64,000 nucleotides of DNA from Halichondria panicea (taxonomy: Eukaryota; Porifera; Demospongiae; Suberitida; Halichondriidae). A model generated the notes under the pieces. It was not told the origin of the DNA, did not search any database, and saw only the letters and a list, made by a program, of their open reading frames with translations. Positions 1 through 10,750 of this stretch are shown here, in pieces (the first letter of the stretch is position 1; each line of letters starts with the position of its first letter). Position numbers and translations under genes: made by a program. The stretch covers positions 2,200,979-2,264,978 of the forward strand of contig NC_087383.1 of the NCBI RefSeq assembly GCF_963675165.1, read 5' to 3'.

Positions 1-58
1 AGAGCCCATCAACCAGCCGTTTGTAGCGAGGTTTGGGGCAGCAGAAGCACGTCGCCAT
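1..58 (-). CDS. First coding exon of an EFR3-like gene (partial, runs off the window)
   Basis: Read on the minus strand, an ATG at 58-56 opens MATCFCCPKPRYKRLVDGL and continues past the window edge. The Cys-rich start followed by PRYKRLVD matches the N-terminus of EFR3 as I know it; in EFR3 these cysteines are palmitoylated and anchor the protein at the plasma membrane, where it recruits PI4-kinase III alpha. Only 19 residues are visible, so the call rests on a short but distinctive motif. The gene would be divergent from NLR copy 1. EFR3-like internal exons recur on the same strand further right, which supports the assignment. Confidence 0.5.
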   Translation of the reverse strand, partial: MATCFCCPKPRYKRLVDGL

Positions 59-102
59 AGCTAGATCTAGTTCTGTGTCTTGATTGATTGTAGACCTAGC
101 AT

Positions 103-762
103 TTATTTGTAAAACGTAGAGCAGAGGTTTTTATGTAATATGTTGGCAACCCTGCGCTTTCTTCTGGGTTTCTCACCCGTATCGTTTGAGGTACCCCCGA
201 ACGAGTCGGGTAAGAACTCAGCTAGTTCGATAAATTCCCCTTTTTCCGATTTTTTAGATAGTTTGTCGGGAATGGGGATGGCATTCTGGCCTACATTGAC
301 CGTATATGGAATAATGCTTGGTATCGTCGGTAATGTGGGGAGGCTCATGCGGATTTGAGTACGGGGGGCACTAGTGGATACGAGGGGAACATGTGCTAGT
401 GAGGTACTTGACATACCTGCCGTTCCGGTGCTGACAACAGGGCCTGAGGTGGGACTCCGTGGGGTACCCGAGCCGGAAGCAGAGATGGTTGGGATCGAGG
501 GTGGGACTGATGGTGAGACTGATGAGGGGCCGGCTGTGGGGCTGTGTTGTTGGACTGCTGCCTGAATCCGCTGGTCCATTGCGGTGATGATCGTTGGTAA
601 CACCGCGCCGAGGGCTGCCTGGACAGAATTGGCAATCATGGTGTTGAGAGTTGTCGGAGTTGTCGTCGGGTTGGTGGAACTGATCGGCGGTGTTCCAGTT
701 GAGGATGTGCTCGAGGAGGTAGTGGTCATCTTCTTATAGAGAATTACAGGATAGATCAGCAA
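103..762 (-). CDS. Ser/Thr/Pro-rich ORF resembling the gag-like first ORF of a retroelement
   Basis: This open frame of 219 codons starts with a Thr/Ser/Pro-rich low-complexity segment. It then has a short predicted helical stretch (about residues 40-68, IANSVQAALGAVLP) and a basic end (KPRRKRR). The segment IPIPDKLSKKSEKGEFIELA, followed by EFLPD, resembles a motif I associate with gag-like ORFs beside tyrosine recombinase or reverse transcriptase ORFs in sponge and cnidarian mobile elements. No reverse transcriptase, integrase or LTR is visible, so it is probably a fragment. It lies just upstream of the EFR3-like exon on the same strand. A host low-complexity protein is the alternative. Confidence 0.4.
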   Translation of the reverse strand: MLIYPVILYKKMTTTSSSTSSTGTPPISSTNPTTTPTTLNTMIANSVQAALGAVLPTIITAMDQRIQAAVQQHSPTAGPSSVSPSVPPSIPTISASGSGTPRSPTSGPVVSTGTAGMSSTSLAHVPLVSTSAPRTQIRMSLPTLPTIPSIIPYTVNVGQNAIPIPDKLSKKSEKGEFIELAEFLPDSFGGTSNDTGEKPRRKRRVANILHKNLCSTFYK

Positions 763-928
763 GGGAAATCTTGAGAATTATAGGGAAGAGAAGTTTTCTA
801 ATTTGTTTGTTCTTTCACTGACTGCCTGACCACGTGTTCCTTGCGCATGCCAGTACCTAGTCTCATGAATCATCCGCCGTTCTTTTGGAGGTTTTGTCTC
901 AAATGTCTTTGGTGGGTGTGGTATTAAA

Positions 929-985
929 TGCAAAAGTGGGTGTATCTCAGTCTTAGATATCTGAGATACACCCACTTTTTTTGCA
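929..985. promoter_or_regulatory. Conserved hairpin upstream of NLR copy 1
   Basis: The arms TGCAAAAGTGGGTGTATCTCAG and CTGAGATACACCCACTTTTTTTGCA pair almost perfectly around a 10-nt loop. The hairpin ends 76 bp before the ATG and is preceded by a conserved TTTGGTGGGTGTGGT. It occurs at the same place in all four copies, so it may be a promoter element, a 5' UTR structure or an old MITE. No experimental role can be read from sequence. Confidence 0.6.
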
Positions 986-1060
986 AGTCATGCAAAAACA
1001 ACAACACACCCAATATATTTCAGAGAGAGCTAGCTGCAAGGCACAGATTTATTTGCTGGA

Positions 1061-4017
1061 ATGGCCACTAAAGAGCAGAACCAAGGTATAAAGACTGTCA
1101 TGTTTCCTATAAAGGATAAACCCAATGATTGCTAAAGCATAAAACCCTCATTGGTGATTGCTAACCTTGTGTGCTTGCTATCTATTTCAGAGCTCACAAT
1201 TGACGATCTGAAGACAGAAATGAAACTGACTGATGAGCAGCTCAATACAGCAATAAAGGAACCAGATCTACCCGAGTTAGCAGCATGTTTCGACAATGTT
1301 CACAAAGGCTATCTTGAAAAATTGGAGCTCTCACCTGGAGAGCAAACTGACGTGAGGACTAGAGCATATGTAGATGGCACTCTGGCAGGAATGTTGCTGG
1401 CTTTGAAATTCTGGATTCTGACCAACGGACAAGACGCCACTTTCCAAGCTCTGCTACTCATCATACTCTCCCTGCTCAAAGAAGACGTTGCTGTTCGAGT
1501 GTGCAAGTACTTGTCTGACAAATGTGAGTCTGTCATGTGAGAGTGCATGTGGTCATTGTGGTACCATACGTTGTGGGAGTGATTGCAACCAAATAAGGGA
1601 CTTTCAACTTAATTGCTATTGTTACACATACAATTCTCTATTAACTATCACCAGGAATGGTACTCACCTATTGTTTTGTTTCCCCAGACTCCACCACCTC
1701 GTGTCCCCCCTCCCGAGAGAGGGTCCTGCTGAACCACAAGCTGTCCTCGTACAGGGACTACCTACAAAGTCGCTACAGAGCACGAGTATCCACATCAGCC
1801 ATACAATGGCCTCCTGTTCCAACAAACAAAGTCTTCAAACTGGCAATGATTCAGAAGGAGAAAATACAGAGAGGAAGAATCGACGATGAATTTGTTAGGC
1901 TATCAATCACAGGAAAAATCGACGATATTTTACTTCAAAAAACTCCGGTTAACTTGACTAACATTTTCTCTGAGATTGGAAATAGACGAAACTTTGTGTT
2001 GATTGAAGGAGCTCCCGGCTCTGGCAAGAGCACCCTTGCTCTACACATCTGTCAGGAGTGGGCAGAGGGAAAACTGTTCCAAGAGTTCGATATTGCAATC
2101 CTCGTGAGACTGAGAGATCCACTTGTTAGAGAAGCCAAGAAAATAGAAGACCTTCTCCCTTGTAGGAAATCAACACACGCAAGCCAGATTGGAGATGAAA
2201 TTTTAGAAACTGATGGCAAAGGTGTACTGTGGGTGCTGGACGGGTGGGACGAGCTTCCTTCTGACCTCCATGGAGACTCGATCATCACCAAACTAGTTGA
2301 ACCAGGCTTTGCACAAGAAAGTCCGCTACATAAATCCGCCGTCATTGTAACATCTCGCCCGTCGTCTTCAGCTAAGCTCCACCCACGTGTATCGTCCAGG
2401 GTGGAAGTGTTGGGGTTCACTCCACATCAACTAGAACAGTATTTTACCGAGTGTCTGAATGGTGACTCACAAGCTGTGCAGACTCTACTGGAGAGAATTC
2501 GAGAGAACCCTGTGGTAGAAGGTAGCTGCTACCTCCCCCTCAATGCTTCCATTGTCGTTAATTGCTTTCTTTCTGATAACCACTCACTCCCCACATCCAA
2601 CCACGGGATATTCATATCAGTTGTCCAAAGCTCTCTCAAGAGATACCTCCAGGATAGGTTGGGGAAGACCACTCCAGTGGGAGACATCACATCCCCAGAC
2701 TCACTGCCCTCGGAAATCAGAACAGAGACCGTACAAATGTGTCAACTTGCATATCATGGGATCGAAAAAAACAAAGCAACATTTACTGACAATGATTTGG
2801 CCGCTCTTCGCATTACGAAGGAAATTTCATACGTTGGACTATTACAAACTGTTCCCAGTATCATTAGCGATGGTCATCTGGTTTACTACTGTTTTCTCCA
2901 CCTGTCTATTCAAGAGCTACTAGCAGCAATCCACATCTCTCTCATGTCTCCCAAGCAACAAATTTCTGTATTCCAGAAGCTGTTTGGTAGTCCTCGATTC
3001 AGTGCAGTCTTCCAGTTTTATGCTGGTATCACCAAACTGAGTACTAGTAGACCAATCCTCAGTTTGCTACCTCGATTCTTGTGTCCAGTTCCAGCCACTG
3101 TTTTTGATCTGGTCAGAAAGGTTGTCAAAAAGGAGAAAGAGAAAGAGTATGGTGAGCCGAAGCCCCTTTTGTTGTCCCTCATCAATTGTTTGTACGAAGC
3201 TGAAGACTCGTCACTGTGTGTGTTTGTGGCTAATCTTCTTAATCACAATCTAAATCTTAATCACACTACAATGAATCCTATCGACTGCCTCTCTGTTGGA
3301 TATTTCGTATCAGCTTGTTCCAACACCAGTAATGGATTCACACTGCGCCTCAACAATTGCTCTATTAGTGAACAAGGCTGCAAATTTCTTGCCCGAGGAC
3401 TCTCCAAGTGTCCCAACTCTAATAATGATATTCCTACAGGAGGGATACACATCGCTGAGATTATCGAGAACACTAGTTCAATATCTGAATTGGTTTTGTC
3501 TTATAATGCCATTGGTAACAATGGACTTTGCACACTCTGTGAGGCCTTGTCCACTAACACATCATTAAAGAGCCTGAACCTGACCAATTGCTCACTAACA
3601 ATATCAGACGACAATGGAGCTGCCCTCTATCAACTTCTAAATACAAACAATTCCCTCGAATATCTTGATTTGTCTGGTAACACAGTGACTAGCTGTCGTC
3701 ACATTGCTGCTGGACTTGCAGTCAATAAGACTCTGAGAACATTGTACTTGGGTAACTGTGAACTGACTGATCAGAGTATCGAGGAGCTATCAACTGGACT
3801 GATCAACAAGATTGAAACACTGGACATATGGGGTAATGACTCAATAACAGAAGATGGAATGAAGACGCTTGCCAGACATCTAACCACCCACTGCTCTGAA
3901 CTGACACAATTGTACATACCCTACCACCTAAGATCCTGTATCGAGACAGTATTCAGGGACACTAACGAAGAGAGGAAGAGAAATGGACTACCCGAGATTA
4001 ATGTGCGTTGTTGTTGA
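1061..4017 (+). CDS. NLR copy 1: death-fold, NACHT and LRR immune receptor
   Basis: Three exons fit consensus splice sites: 1061-1085, 1191-1523 and 1688-4017. They give a predicted 895-aa cytosolic receptor. Exon 1 encodes MATKEQNQ. Exon 2 encodes an all-helical death-fold-like domain (about residues 9-119). Exon 3 carries the NACHT ATPase with Walker A GAPGSGKST (about 227-235), Walker B LWVLDGWDEL (about 300-309) and sensor VTSRPSS (about 340-346). A helical region follows, then about six ribonuclease-inhibitor-type LRRs (about 669-870). In animals such proteins sense microbial or damage signals and oligomerise through NACHT to recruit death-fold adaptors; the ligand here is unknown. The frame is continuous across all junctions. 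An in-frame ATG at 1657, inside intron 2, could give a form without the death fold. Confidence 0.93.
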
Positions 4018-4154
4018 TTAATTATGATTATTAATTTATAATTAATTGATTGATTATTATTAATATAATTAATGTTTATAATTAATGATGTTTAGTAAAT
4101 TATAATTATGTTTAGTTATAATTATATTATGATTATTGTTGTTATTAATTAATT

Positions 4155-4160
4155 AATAAA
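4155..4160 (+). terminator. Polyadenylation signal of NLR copy 1
   Basis: AATAAA lies in a very AT-rich 3' flank about 140 bp after the stop and is followed by GT-rich TTTGTTGTGTT. The same block follows copies 2 and 4, but not copy 3. Confidence 0.55.
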
Positions 4161-4618
4161 TGTTAATTAATTTGTTGTGTTATGCATCTAATCTCTATCA
4201 TTGGTCAATATAATTATAGCACATGTACAGATGGTGACGAGTGAATTCAATGCTTCCTACTGACACGGAGAGCATGTCATGCACTAGCTGTATGTATGTA
4301 ACTGAATACACTATTGTAATAATGCTATAATCTCCACCTAGCTAGCCTCCTTCACAGGCTTTCAAGAGAAGTGCGGCATGGGCCGGGATCGAGGCTAATC
4401 TCGACATGATTTACTTTTGACAACAATTATATTATTACTAGGACAATTTACAAAACAGTTAGTGTACAGAAGACTAGAAATATGTCGGCACATTACATAA
4501 CAATTACCTAAAAACAAATCAGTTGGAATTGGTCAATATAGCACAGTAATAATGATGGTTTAAATTCAATGCTCCCTACAGTGTCACAGAGAGCACATGC
4601 ACTGTACGTATAAAACTG

Positions 4619-4756
4619 TCAATGAATGTAGTGGAAATCCAATTTAACGCTCTGTCGATTTTTGTTTATGAGGAAGATGAGCAGATTAATGTTCACTTTG
4701 GCCCTTTCAAACATCTTCATGATTGCCAGGCCCTCGTATTGCAGCTGAAGGAGGTC
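4619..4756 (-). pseudogene. EFR3-like exon remnant (DLLQLQYEGLAIMKMF)
   Basis: After an acceptor CCCCACACAG the minus strand reads DLLQLQYEGLAIMKMFERAK and then a Leu/Ile-rich helix. The pattern resembles the EFR3 segment around 'ELLYTSLALITIELANEE', from memory. A neighbouring minus-strand stretch at about 4940-5000 (QIEKVELVLQ before a GTGAGG donor) could be the preceding exon. The same exon recurs with high ends at 19913, 23750, 36121, 36606, 51400 and 63647. Such multiplication without the rest of the gene points to pseudogene pieces. The EFR3 identity is tentative. Confidence 0.4.
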
Positions 4757-5524
4757 CTGTGTGGGGAGAAGAGAGGGCAGTGAACACTTCAACTGGTGTA
4801 AGACAAAGAATGCATGTATTTGCAAGACAAATGAATACATGTACTTACATACACCGTACAAGCATACCAACACTATACCTGACACAAGGCAGTAAACTTC
4901 TTAAACACTTTACGTACCTACCAAATTAATTCTACCTGTACACACCCTCACCTGGAGGACCAGCTCCACCTTCTCTATCTGCTTGACGTGATCTCAAACA
5001 CAATACTTTCGAACCTGAACCTGGGCGAGTAAGAAATAATGTTCACATAATTATAGCATAACGTTGCACATAAGATCAAGGTCGTAGCAAGCGGTCAGGC
5101 TGGTCAGGTTTTGGCCTAACCACTTTAGCAGCTGGGTAGGTAATGGTCGTAAATATTGTAAGTGATAATGCGCATGCTGTTTTGGTGAGGAAAAGTGATG
5201 ACCTTTTTCTTAGGTAAAAAATTCACCACTGTATGCAAAAGTTCCAATAGTAGAAAAGCAGCTGACCTTTAATCAAGTTGGCATGACCACTTTAAAGTTG
5301 CTTGCTACGCCCCTGCATGAAGATTGGGGCATAAAAATAAGTTAATAGCCTCACACTGGAGGAATTGTTAAAGTCTAGATTAGTAGTAGAGTCTGAGCTT
5401 CAGTCAAACAGTGGACAAAGTACGTACCAGACCAATTAATGGCACATGTGATGATTATCATGTTGTTTAATAGAAGTATGCTAGTATAACGGCTATACTC
5501 TCACTCAAGTATACGGAGACTCAC

Positions 5525-5648
5525 AGAGTGGGTGGAGCATATCTCCATGGACACTGATGTATGGATGATTGGCTTGGTCACGTCAGAGTACTTGTTGATA
5601 CCCAGCCTTCTGTCCAGGGGGTCCACTGTCGATGCTCGCAAGAACTCT
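5525..5648 (-). pseudogene. Unassigned minus-strand exon-like block
   Basis: An acceptor (CCCCCCACAG) and a donor (CACTCT then GTGAGT) bound a 124-nt open segment reading LRASTVDPLDRRLGINKYSD and on to MEICSTHS. A near-identical exon lies at 24513-24636, and degenerate versions lie near 20490-20610 and 51980-52100. I do not recognise the family. The consistent splice borders and conserved frame suggest derivation from a real gene, possibly the same EFR3-like or kinesin-like gene as its neighbours. Confidence 0.4.
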
Positions 5649-5824
5649 CTGTGGGGGGTACAATGAGTGTATGTATATATTCATACCCTATGCATGGCAA
5701 CGAAAATAGCTAATGTGCAATTTAGATCATACGATACTTTAGTAGAACACACATGGCATCATCACAGGACCATCATTCGTACATACACACTTTCAACTAT
5801 TTGACTACAAATTCAGTTTTGGTT

Positions 5825-5925
5825 ATCACATTTCTTATACCTAAACTTCTTGAAGGCGTCCGAGTGTACGGGTTCATTACTGACAGGGCAGCACTCTCAG
5901 CCTCAAACTGTGCAAAGGAACAGGA
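5825..5925 (-). pseudogene. Exon-like remnant with AENAALSVMNP-type motif
   Basis: The minus strand reads FEAESAALSVMNP after an acceptor-like TTTGCACAG. The motif recurs near 15825-15870, 24860-24905, 31390-31440 and 47300-47345, mostly as FEAENAALSVMNP. In the last units it lies just upstream of the NLR gene, next to another exon-like block (around 15960-16020, 31550-31610, 47465-47525) reading ETKPGSIAKVLQHSPNGK. Family unknown. Confidence 0.3.
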
Positions 5926-6114
5926 AAAACACGATAAACTCTTAAACCAACAGATATAACCAGACAATAATCATGGAAAGTTAACGATGCTGATTTGGCG
6001 TTTTTCACCAACAAATAATATCTAGTCCAGTACTAATTTAATGTACATAGATGCAGTGCATAATGTAGGCCATAATCTGTACAATTATACTGTACCACTG
6101 TAGCACTCAAATAT

Positions 6115-6210
6115 CTACCCCATCGGCACACTGCTCTGCTCCAACTCCTCACAGCGATCCAGTGCCTTCTTGAGCTCTTCCTCCATCACAAGTCTCTCTT
6201 GCACAGCAGA
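6115..6210 (-). pseudogene. Coiled-coil exon fragment (kinesin-associated)
   Basis: After an acceptor ATTACCCAG the minus strand reads SAVQERLVMEEELKKALDRC and then EELEQSSVP, a strong heptad pattern. Related exons lie at 10628-10750, about 25140-25244, 26745-26867 and 42263-42384; the longer copies add DGVDIFECYK before a GTAACG donor. They lie downstream, in minus-strand order, of kinesin motor exons, so they may be from its stalk. Confidence 0.45.
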
Positions 6211-6799
6211 CTGGGTAATACATTGCATGGTGGTCATGTACACACACACAGGTATACAGATACAACCATCACAACATCGTGGTAGTGGTACAGTAGTAAT
6301 AAAGGTACAGTAGACTCTCGCTATTCCGACTCTCTGAAGTACGGCCTGAAATGTGGCCAACTCGCTATTCTGTATACCTGCTGCCCCAAACTAGTAATTT
6401 TATACATAATTATACATTTTGGGTGTGGTTTAGCAGAAAAACTGTGTGTGGGGGGAGTGGTTGGGGTGTACAATGAGAGGTAGGAAGCGGGATGCTCATG
6501 AACACTACAATGAAAGTTATAAAAAGGTAAACCGTTTTGTGTGCAAACACAGCTGTGGGATTACATTGTAATAGAGAGGAAATGATTCATTTATTATCCT
6601 CGAGACAAAACCGCAAAATCAGTCATTAATATTCGAGGTAGGTTGATTTTAAGCCGCGGCTATTTTCTGAAATGCAAACTACCGCGCTCTTCTGGCCAAG
6701 TTGCACTGTCCCAAGGGTGGCCGGATTAACGAGAGTCTACTGTACATGTATTAATTATACAGTATTCACCGAGTGTATACATGTACATGCTAAACTCAC

Positions 6800-6949
6800 A
6801 TCTGCCTTGCTGTTGGCCAGTTCCAATTCTCTCACCAGCTCAGCCATGACACCTGGGTCCATGATTTGAGACCTCTCGAGCAGCTTCTCCTCCAACTCCC
6901 TCAGCAGGTTATCCTCTAGACATTGAATGGTCTCACTCTTCTCCTCAAC
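6800..6949 (-). pseudogene. Coiled-coil exon fragment, 50 codons (kinesin-associated)
   Basis: A 150-nt open exon reads EEKSETIQCLEDNLLRELEE and ends MAELVRELELANSKAD, with an acceptor TTGTCAG and donor GTGAG. Copies are at 11336-11486 (a 1-nt insertion shifts the frame), 27464-27613 and 43082-43231. The heptads suggest a coiled-coil stalk. Confidence 0.5.
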
Positions 6950-7305
6950 CTGACAAGGGAACATCAATAAGTTGCTGCCAGGTGGAGAATACTCGACATA
7001 CAATAGTGACGTGCATGTACAGTCAACTACTGAAAATCTGGCAATGAAATTTAACGGTATTCTCCCACTTTGATATAAAGGTCAGATTAAAGTTGGACTG
7101 TAGGTTAGGTATTAAATAGGCATCTGCTATCAGGGTTGTTGCAATAACTATTATAAAGAGATAGTAGCGTACGTGTAATCACACAGTACACCATCAGATC
7201 GGCTATTCAGAGCATAGATCATACAGTATATACATGATCAATTGCTAAATGCTCTGAAATGCAGCTCACTAGCAAAAAAGTAATACCTAGCAAATAGTAC
7301 ATCTA

Positions 7306-7710
7306 TATCCCCCCCTCCACTGATAGCATTCACTAGTCTGTTGACAGGAGGTGGGGTTATTCACAGCATTGCAATGTTATTATGGGGCGAAATAAGACAT
7401 CACTAACGTTTATTCATCCATTCAGAGCATGAACAAAGTAAGGTTGTTCCACCCCCCCCCCTCCACTGATAGCATTCACTAGTCTGTTGACAGGAGGTGG
7501 GGTTATTCACAGCATTGCAATGATATTATGGGGCGAAATAAGACATCAATAACGTTTATTCATCCATTCAGAGCATGAACAAAGTAAGGTTGTCCACCCC
7601 CCCCTCCACTGATAGCATTCACTAGTCTGTTGACAGGAGGTGGGGTTATTCACAGCATTGCTTATAATTATTATGGGGCGAAATAAGAAAAGCCTTTGCT
7701 GTGATCCATG
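7306..7710. repeat. Minisatellite with a unit of about 147 bp, three copies
   Basis: Each unit begins with a C-run followed by CTCCACTGATAGCATTCACT and ends with GAACAAAGTAAGGTTGT. Orthologous arrays lie at 11846-12240 (three units) and 39070-39310 (two units), so copy number varies between paralogous blocks. A partial unit recurs near 7930-7975. Confidence 0.75.
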
Positions 7711-8830
7711 ACAAATGCCGAGTGCATAATGTGCCAAAAGCAAAGAATTGTAGCTACAGAAAGAGTCATATAACACAGATAGGACCAAGAGGAAGAGTAC
7801 GCTACTCCAATAGACTGTACACAGGAGGCAAACTCACTATTGCATGTAACCACAGCCACTTGAGATACAACAATAACAATAACAATGCTGATAAGAAAAA
7901 GCAATTAGTGGTAATTATCACTAACGTTTTTATTCATCCATTCATAGCATGAACAAAGTAAGGTTGTTCCACCCCCCTCTCCCCCTCTCCCAAAAAAAAA
8001 CAAGCGCATGCAGCTGCATGCGAGCTAGATAAGTTTAATAGAACAGTGTGCAATTATTCAGTTGCACTAGCTATCTAAAACTAGCTACTCAAAGCTATCT
8101 AACTAATCTAATCATCACTAACGGTTATTCATCCATTCATGTTTATTCATCCATTCATCGCAGATTAATTTTAACAGTTTATACAACAGCTATGTGGTTG
8201 TGATGTAGGTTAGACAGAATGCTTACTACGGTTAGTGGGAGTTGCATACTCTTCCTAATGAACTTCTCATTATAGTCGTTTTTACGCACAATTTAGTTTG
8301 CTAGACTATAATAATGCAAATGAGTTCTTGTTGTGCTATTATAGAGCAGCATCAATATTCGGGCCCATCAACTATCTCGTATAGAGAGCAGATAGAGAAG
8401 TTGTCCTCCACCGACAATACTCGTTGTAAGGGCTAAACAACAAAGCTTAATACGAAAGTTTAATTAAACTGCGTTGTCCTATATAATTATATCGATAGAT
8501 CGGTTAGAGTAATAAAACAGTAATCTTGTACAGCTAAGGTTCTAGACTTCATCACATAATTGTTCAATGGTTTAGGTATCCTGACCATCCCTTTACATAT
8601 GTTCACAGTGGCTATAATTCATGATTTACTGGTTTTTAGGTACACTTTTGGTTAGGGGAGGGTATAAATACACGTACATGTACATGTAGCTGTAAGCACT
8701 GCACATGATTGTACACATAGTGAAAGCTAAGACAAAAGCTCATATGGACCTGTGTAACTGACAAATAAAATCTAGTACGCCTCAAATGCACACAGAACAT
8801 AGCAAGGTGCACACACACACATCCACGCAC

Positions 8831-9043
8831 GTGTTGAGAGGAATCTTGTCTTTGTTGGCATGGTGATCTACGAGACGATGCCAGAGTAAGGCCACATCCA
8901 GCTGTGTGCTGGGCTCTCGTATGAGGAGCAATTGAACGAGGGAGGCAAACAGTTGCCCTGGGAACGTCGTCTCCAGCACTGATGCGTGACAGGTGTCAGC
9001 CACCGCCCTCAAATACTTGACCAGGGAGGTAGTCAACATGGGG
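8831..9043 (-). pseudogene. EFR3-like internal exon, 71 codons
   Basis: The exon is bounded by a TTATTATGCAG acceptor and a GTGCGT donor and reads SLVKYLRAVADTCHASVLET, then TFPGQLFASLVQLLL, and later LLWHRLVDHHANKDK. The spacing of PG-x-F, the hydrophobic helix and H-N-L/V-D-x-H-x-N-x-x-K resembles the EFR3 HEAT-like region (LPGSFL...HNLMDRHDNRAK, from memory). An identical 213-nt copy is at 40463-40675. Two intact copies of one exon, without the rest of the gene, argue for duplicated gene debris. Confidence 0.45.
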
Positions 9044-9314
9044 CTGCATAATAAAGGGGAAGTATATGGAAGCTTAAACACTAGTAATGCAGTGAAACCA
9101 TGCAGTCTATTGTGGTCACGCACATCATAGTCTATAATACAGCCACTATTAGTCTACTCACAGACTACAATAATTAAGTTTTACAAAGGCGACAGAGTCA
9201 CTAAGCACTTTTGCATAGAACACGTACATGTACAAACAGTGTTTATGACAGGAAACTAAACACATACATGTACACAAAAGCTAAATAAAGCAACAGCTAA
9301 ACATTCCCTCTCAC

Positions 9315-9522
9315 CTCCTGATCATGCAGGAACTTCATAAACCTGGTGTACTTAGGACTTGTCACATGATCTTAGAGCAACAAATACGGACATGGTCGAA
9401 GATTTGAGTGGGGCTAAAGTGAGAGAGGAGGTTGTGGGGGGAGGAGCCTCAGACCAGGGCTGGTGGGACGCAGTGTCACGTGAGAGCAGACTCGGACACA
9501 TGGTCCTCCGTCTGGACAGCTG
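9315..9522 (-). pseudogene. Kinesin-neck-like exon, degenerate copy
   Basis: After a CTCCTCACAG acceptor the frame reads QLSRRRTMCPSLLSRDTASH and a Ser/Pro-rich stretch, then meets a stop (CDKS*). The better copy at 44103-44324 stays open through VYFTPTRFMKFLNEQE. RRRxxxCxS after the motor is reminiscent of the CENP-E neck. The second near-identical copy at 40947-41154 shares the stop. Confidence 0.45.
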
Positions 9523-10627
9523 CTGTGAGGAGAATGAGAATTGTAAATCACTGGATTTGAAACGTACTCTTTTGTACCACATAACTAATTGACCTCACAA
9601 ACACACCACTTGGTGTGCAACCATTAATTGTACTCTTAAAGTGAGTGAGCTCACCTTTGGTAGCGCTGACTTATCACAGCTGTTTGTCCAATTCTCCAGA
9701 ATTCTGAGCTTCCCTTAGAGGTACGTGACAGAATATCTAAAAGGACATATTGCAGTGCTTACAATTATAGCTATTCGAGGGTGCTCTGTCAAAGTCAGCC
9801 ATAAAGTTATTGTTAATTTAATACATGTACATGTACCCGGGTATATAGGGAGCGAGTGCAGACAACTACACGTGTACATATATTATCGAGGGTGCAGAAG
9901 AACCCGGTATCTGGCACTCTTATATGCACATGATCAGTCTACTTGCTATTAGCGGCCTCTCAAAATTGCATGGCTTAGAAACATGCAGCAATATACTGAA
10001 ACCATTTTAAAGGAGCATATTAATGCGTACTGTTATAGGTGGACCTTTTGGGTGGGCACTTTGTATGGGTTACTTCTTGGAGAAAGGTCACAATCATGGT
10101 ACATGCATGTATTTCTTATGTACACCTATACTATAGCGTGATGGCGTTGTTAATTGGACATGTTGTTAATACTAGTATGCTTGTAATGTAAGCCCACAGG
10201 CATAAATTTTAGGCACGTATTATCGGTATATTCATTTGTAAGAGTGAAACTTCTTACTACACTGTACACAGTCTCATACATACAGTAGACACTCACTTCT
10301 AGGGAATGATTACTCACGGAACAGACTCCATTGTGTATTTTGCCTAAGCCATAATCAGTACATACTGTATAGCAGGTCATTTTCGTGGGATAAAAAATCC
10401 GAGACAAAATCGTAGGCGTGGTGCAGCAGTGATTTCGTGTGTAAAAATTCCCTTTGCTTCACTGCATTGCATGCGTTCCGGTCAACCATGCCTACGTTTT
10501 TGAGAGTGATAAATATTCGTCAAGGTTTAGCTTGCCCACGGAAACTATACCCAGGACGCTATACGTACGGTACGGTATACTGTACCACTTTATCACCTGT
10601 TTCAAGTACTCTTCCTTCGCCCGTTAC

Positions 10628-10750
10628 TTTGTAGCACTCGAATATGTCCACCCCATCCACTGCAGGCACACTGCTCTGCTTCAACTCCTCACAGCGATCC
10701 AGTGCCTTCTTGAGCTCTTCCTCCATCACAAGTCTCTCTTGCACAGCAGA
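10628..10750 (-). pseudogene. Coiled-coil exon fragment, second copy
   Basis: This is the longer form of the exon at 6115-6210, ending VDGVDIFECYK before a GTAACG donor. It is followed on the same strand by weak relatives of the other fragments. Confidence 0.45.

Noticed and set aside
1309..1548. Minus-strand ORFs opposite NLR exons (also 2052-2420, 17228-17623, 32775-33143, 48722-49117)
   Set aside because: Shadows of the NLR coding frame; their sequence changes follow the sense-strand codons.
7306..7710. Possible CRISPR-like array
   Set aside because: Units are about 147 bp, contiguous, without unique spacers, and in eukaryotic DNA.
7546..7952. Overlapping 77-83 codon ORFs on both strands, repeated at 12088-12494 and 39178-39584
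   Set aside because: They are conserved only because the DNA blocks are recent duplicates; no domain, splice context or compositional signal supports coding.
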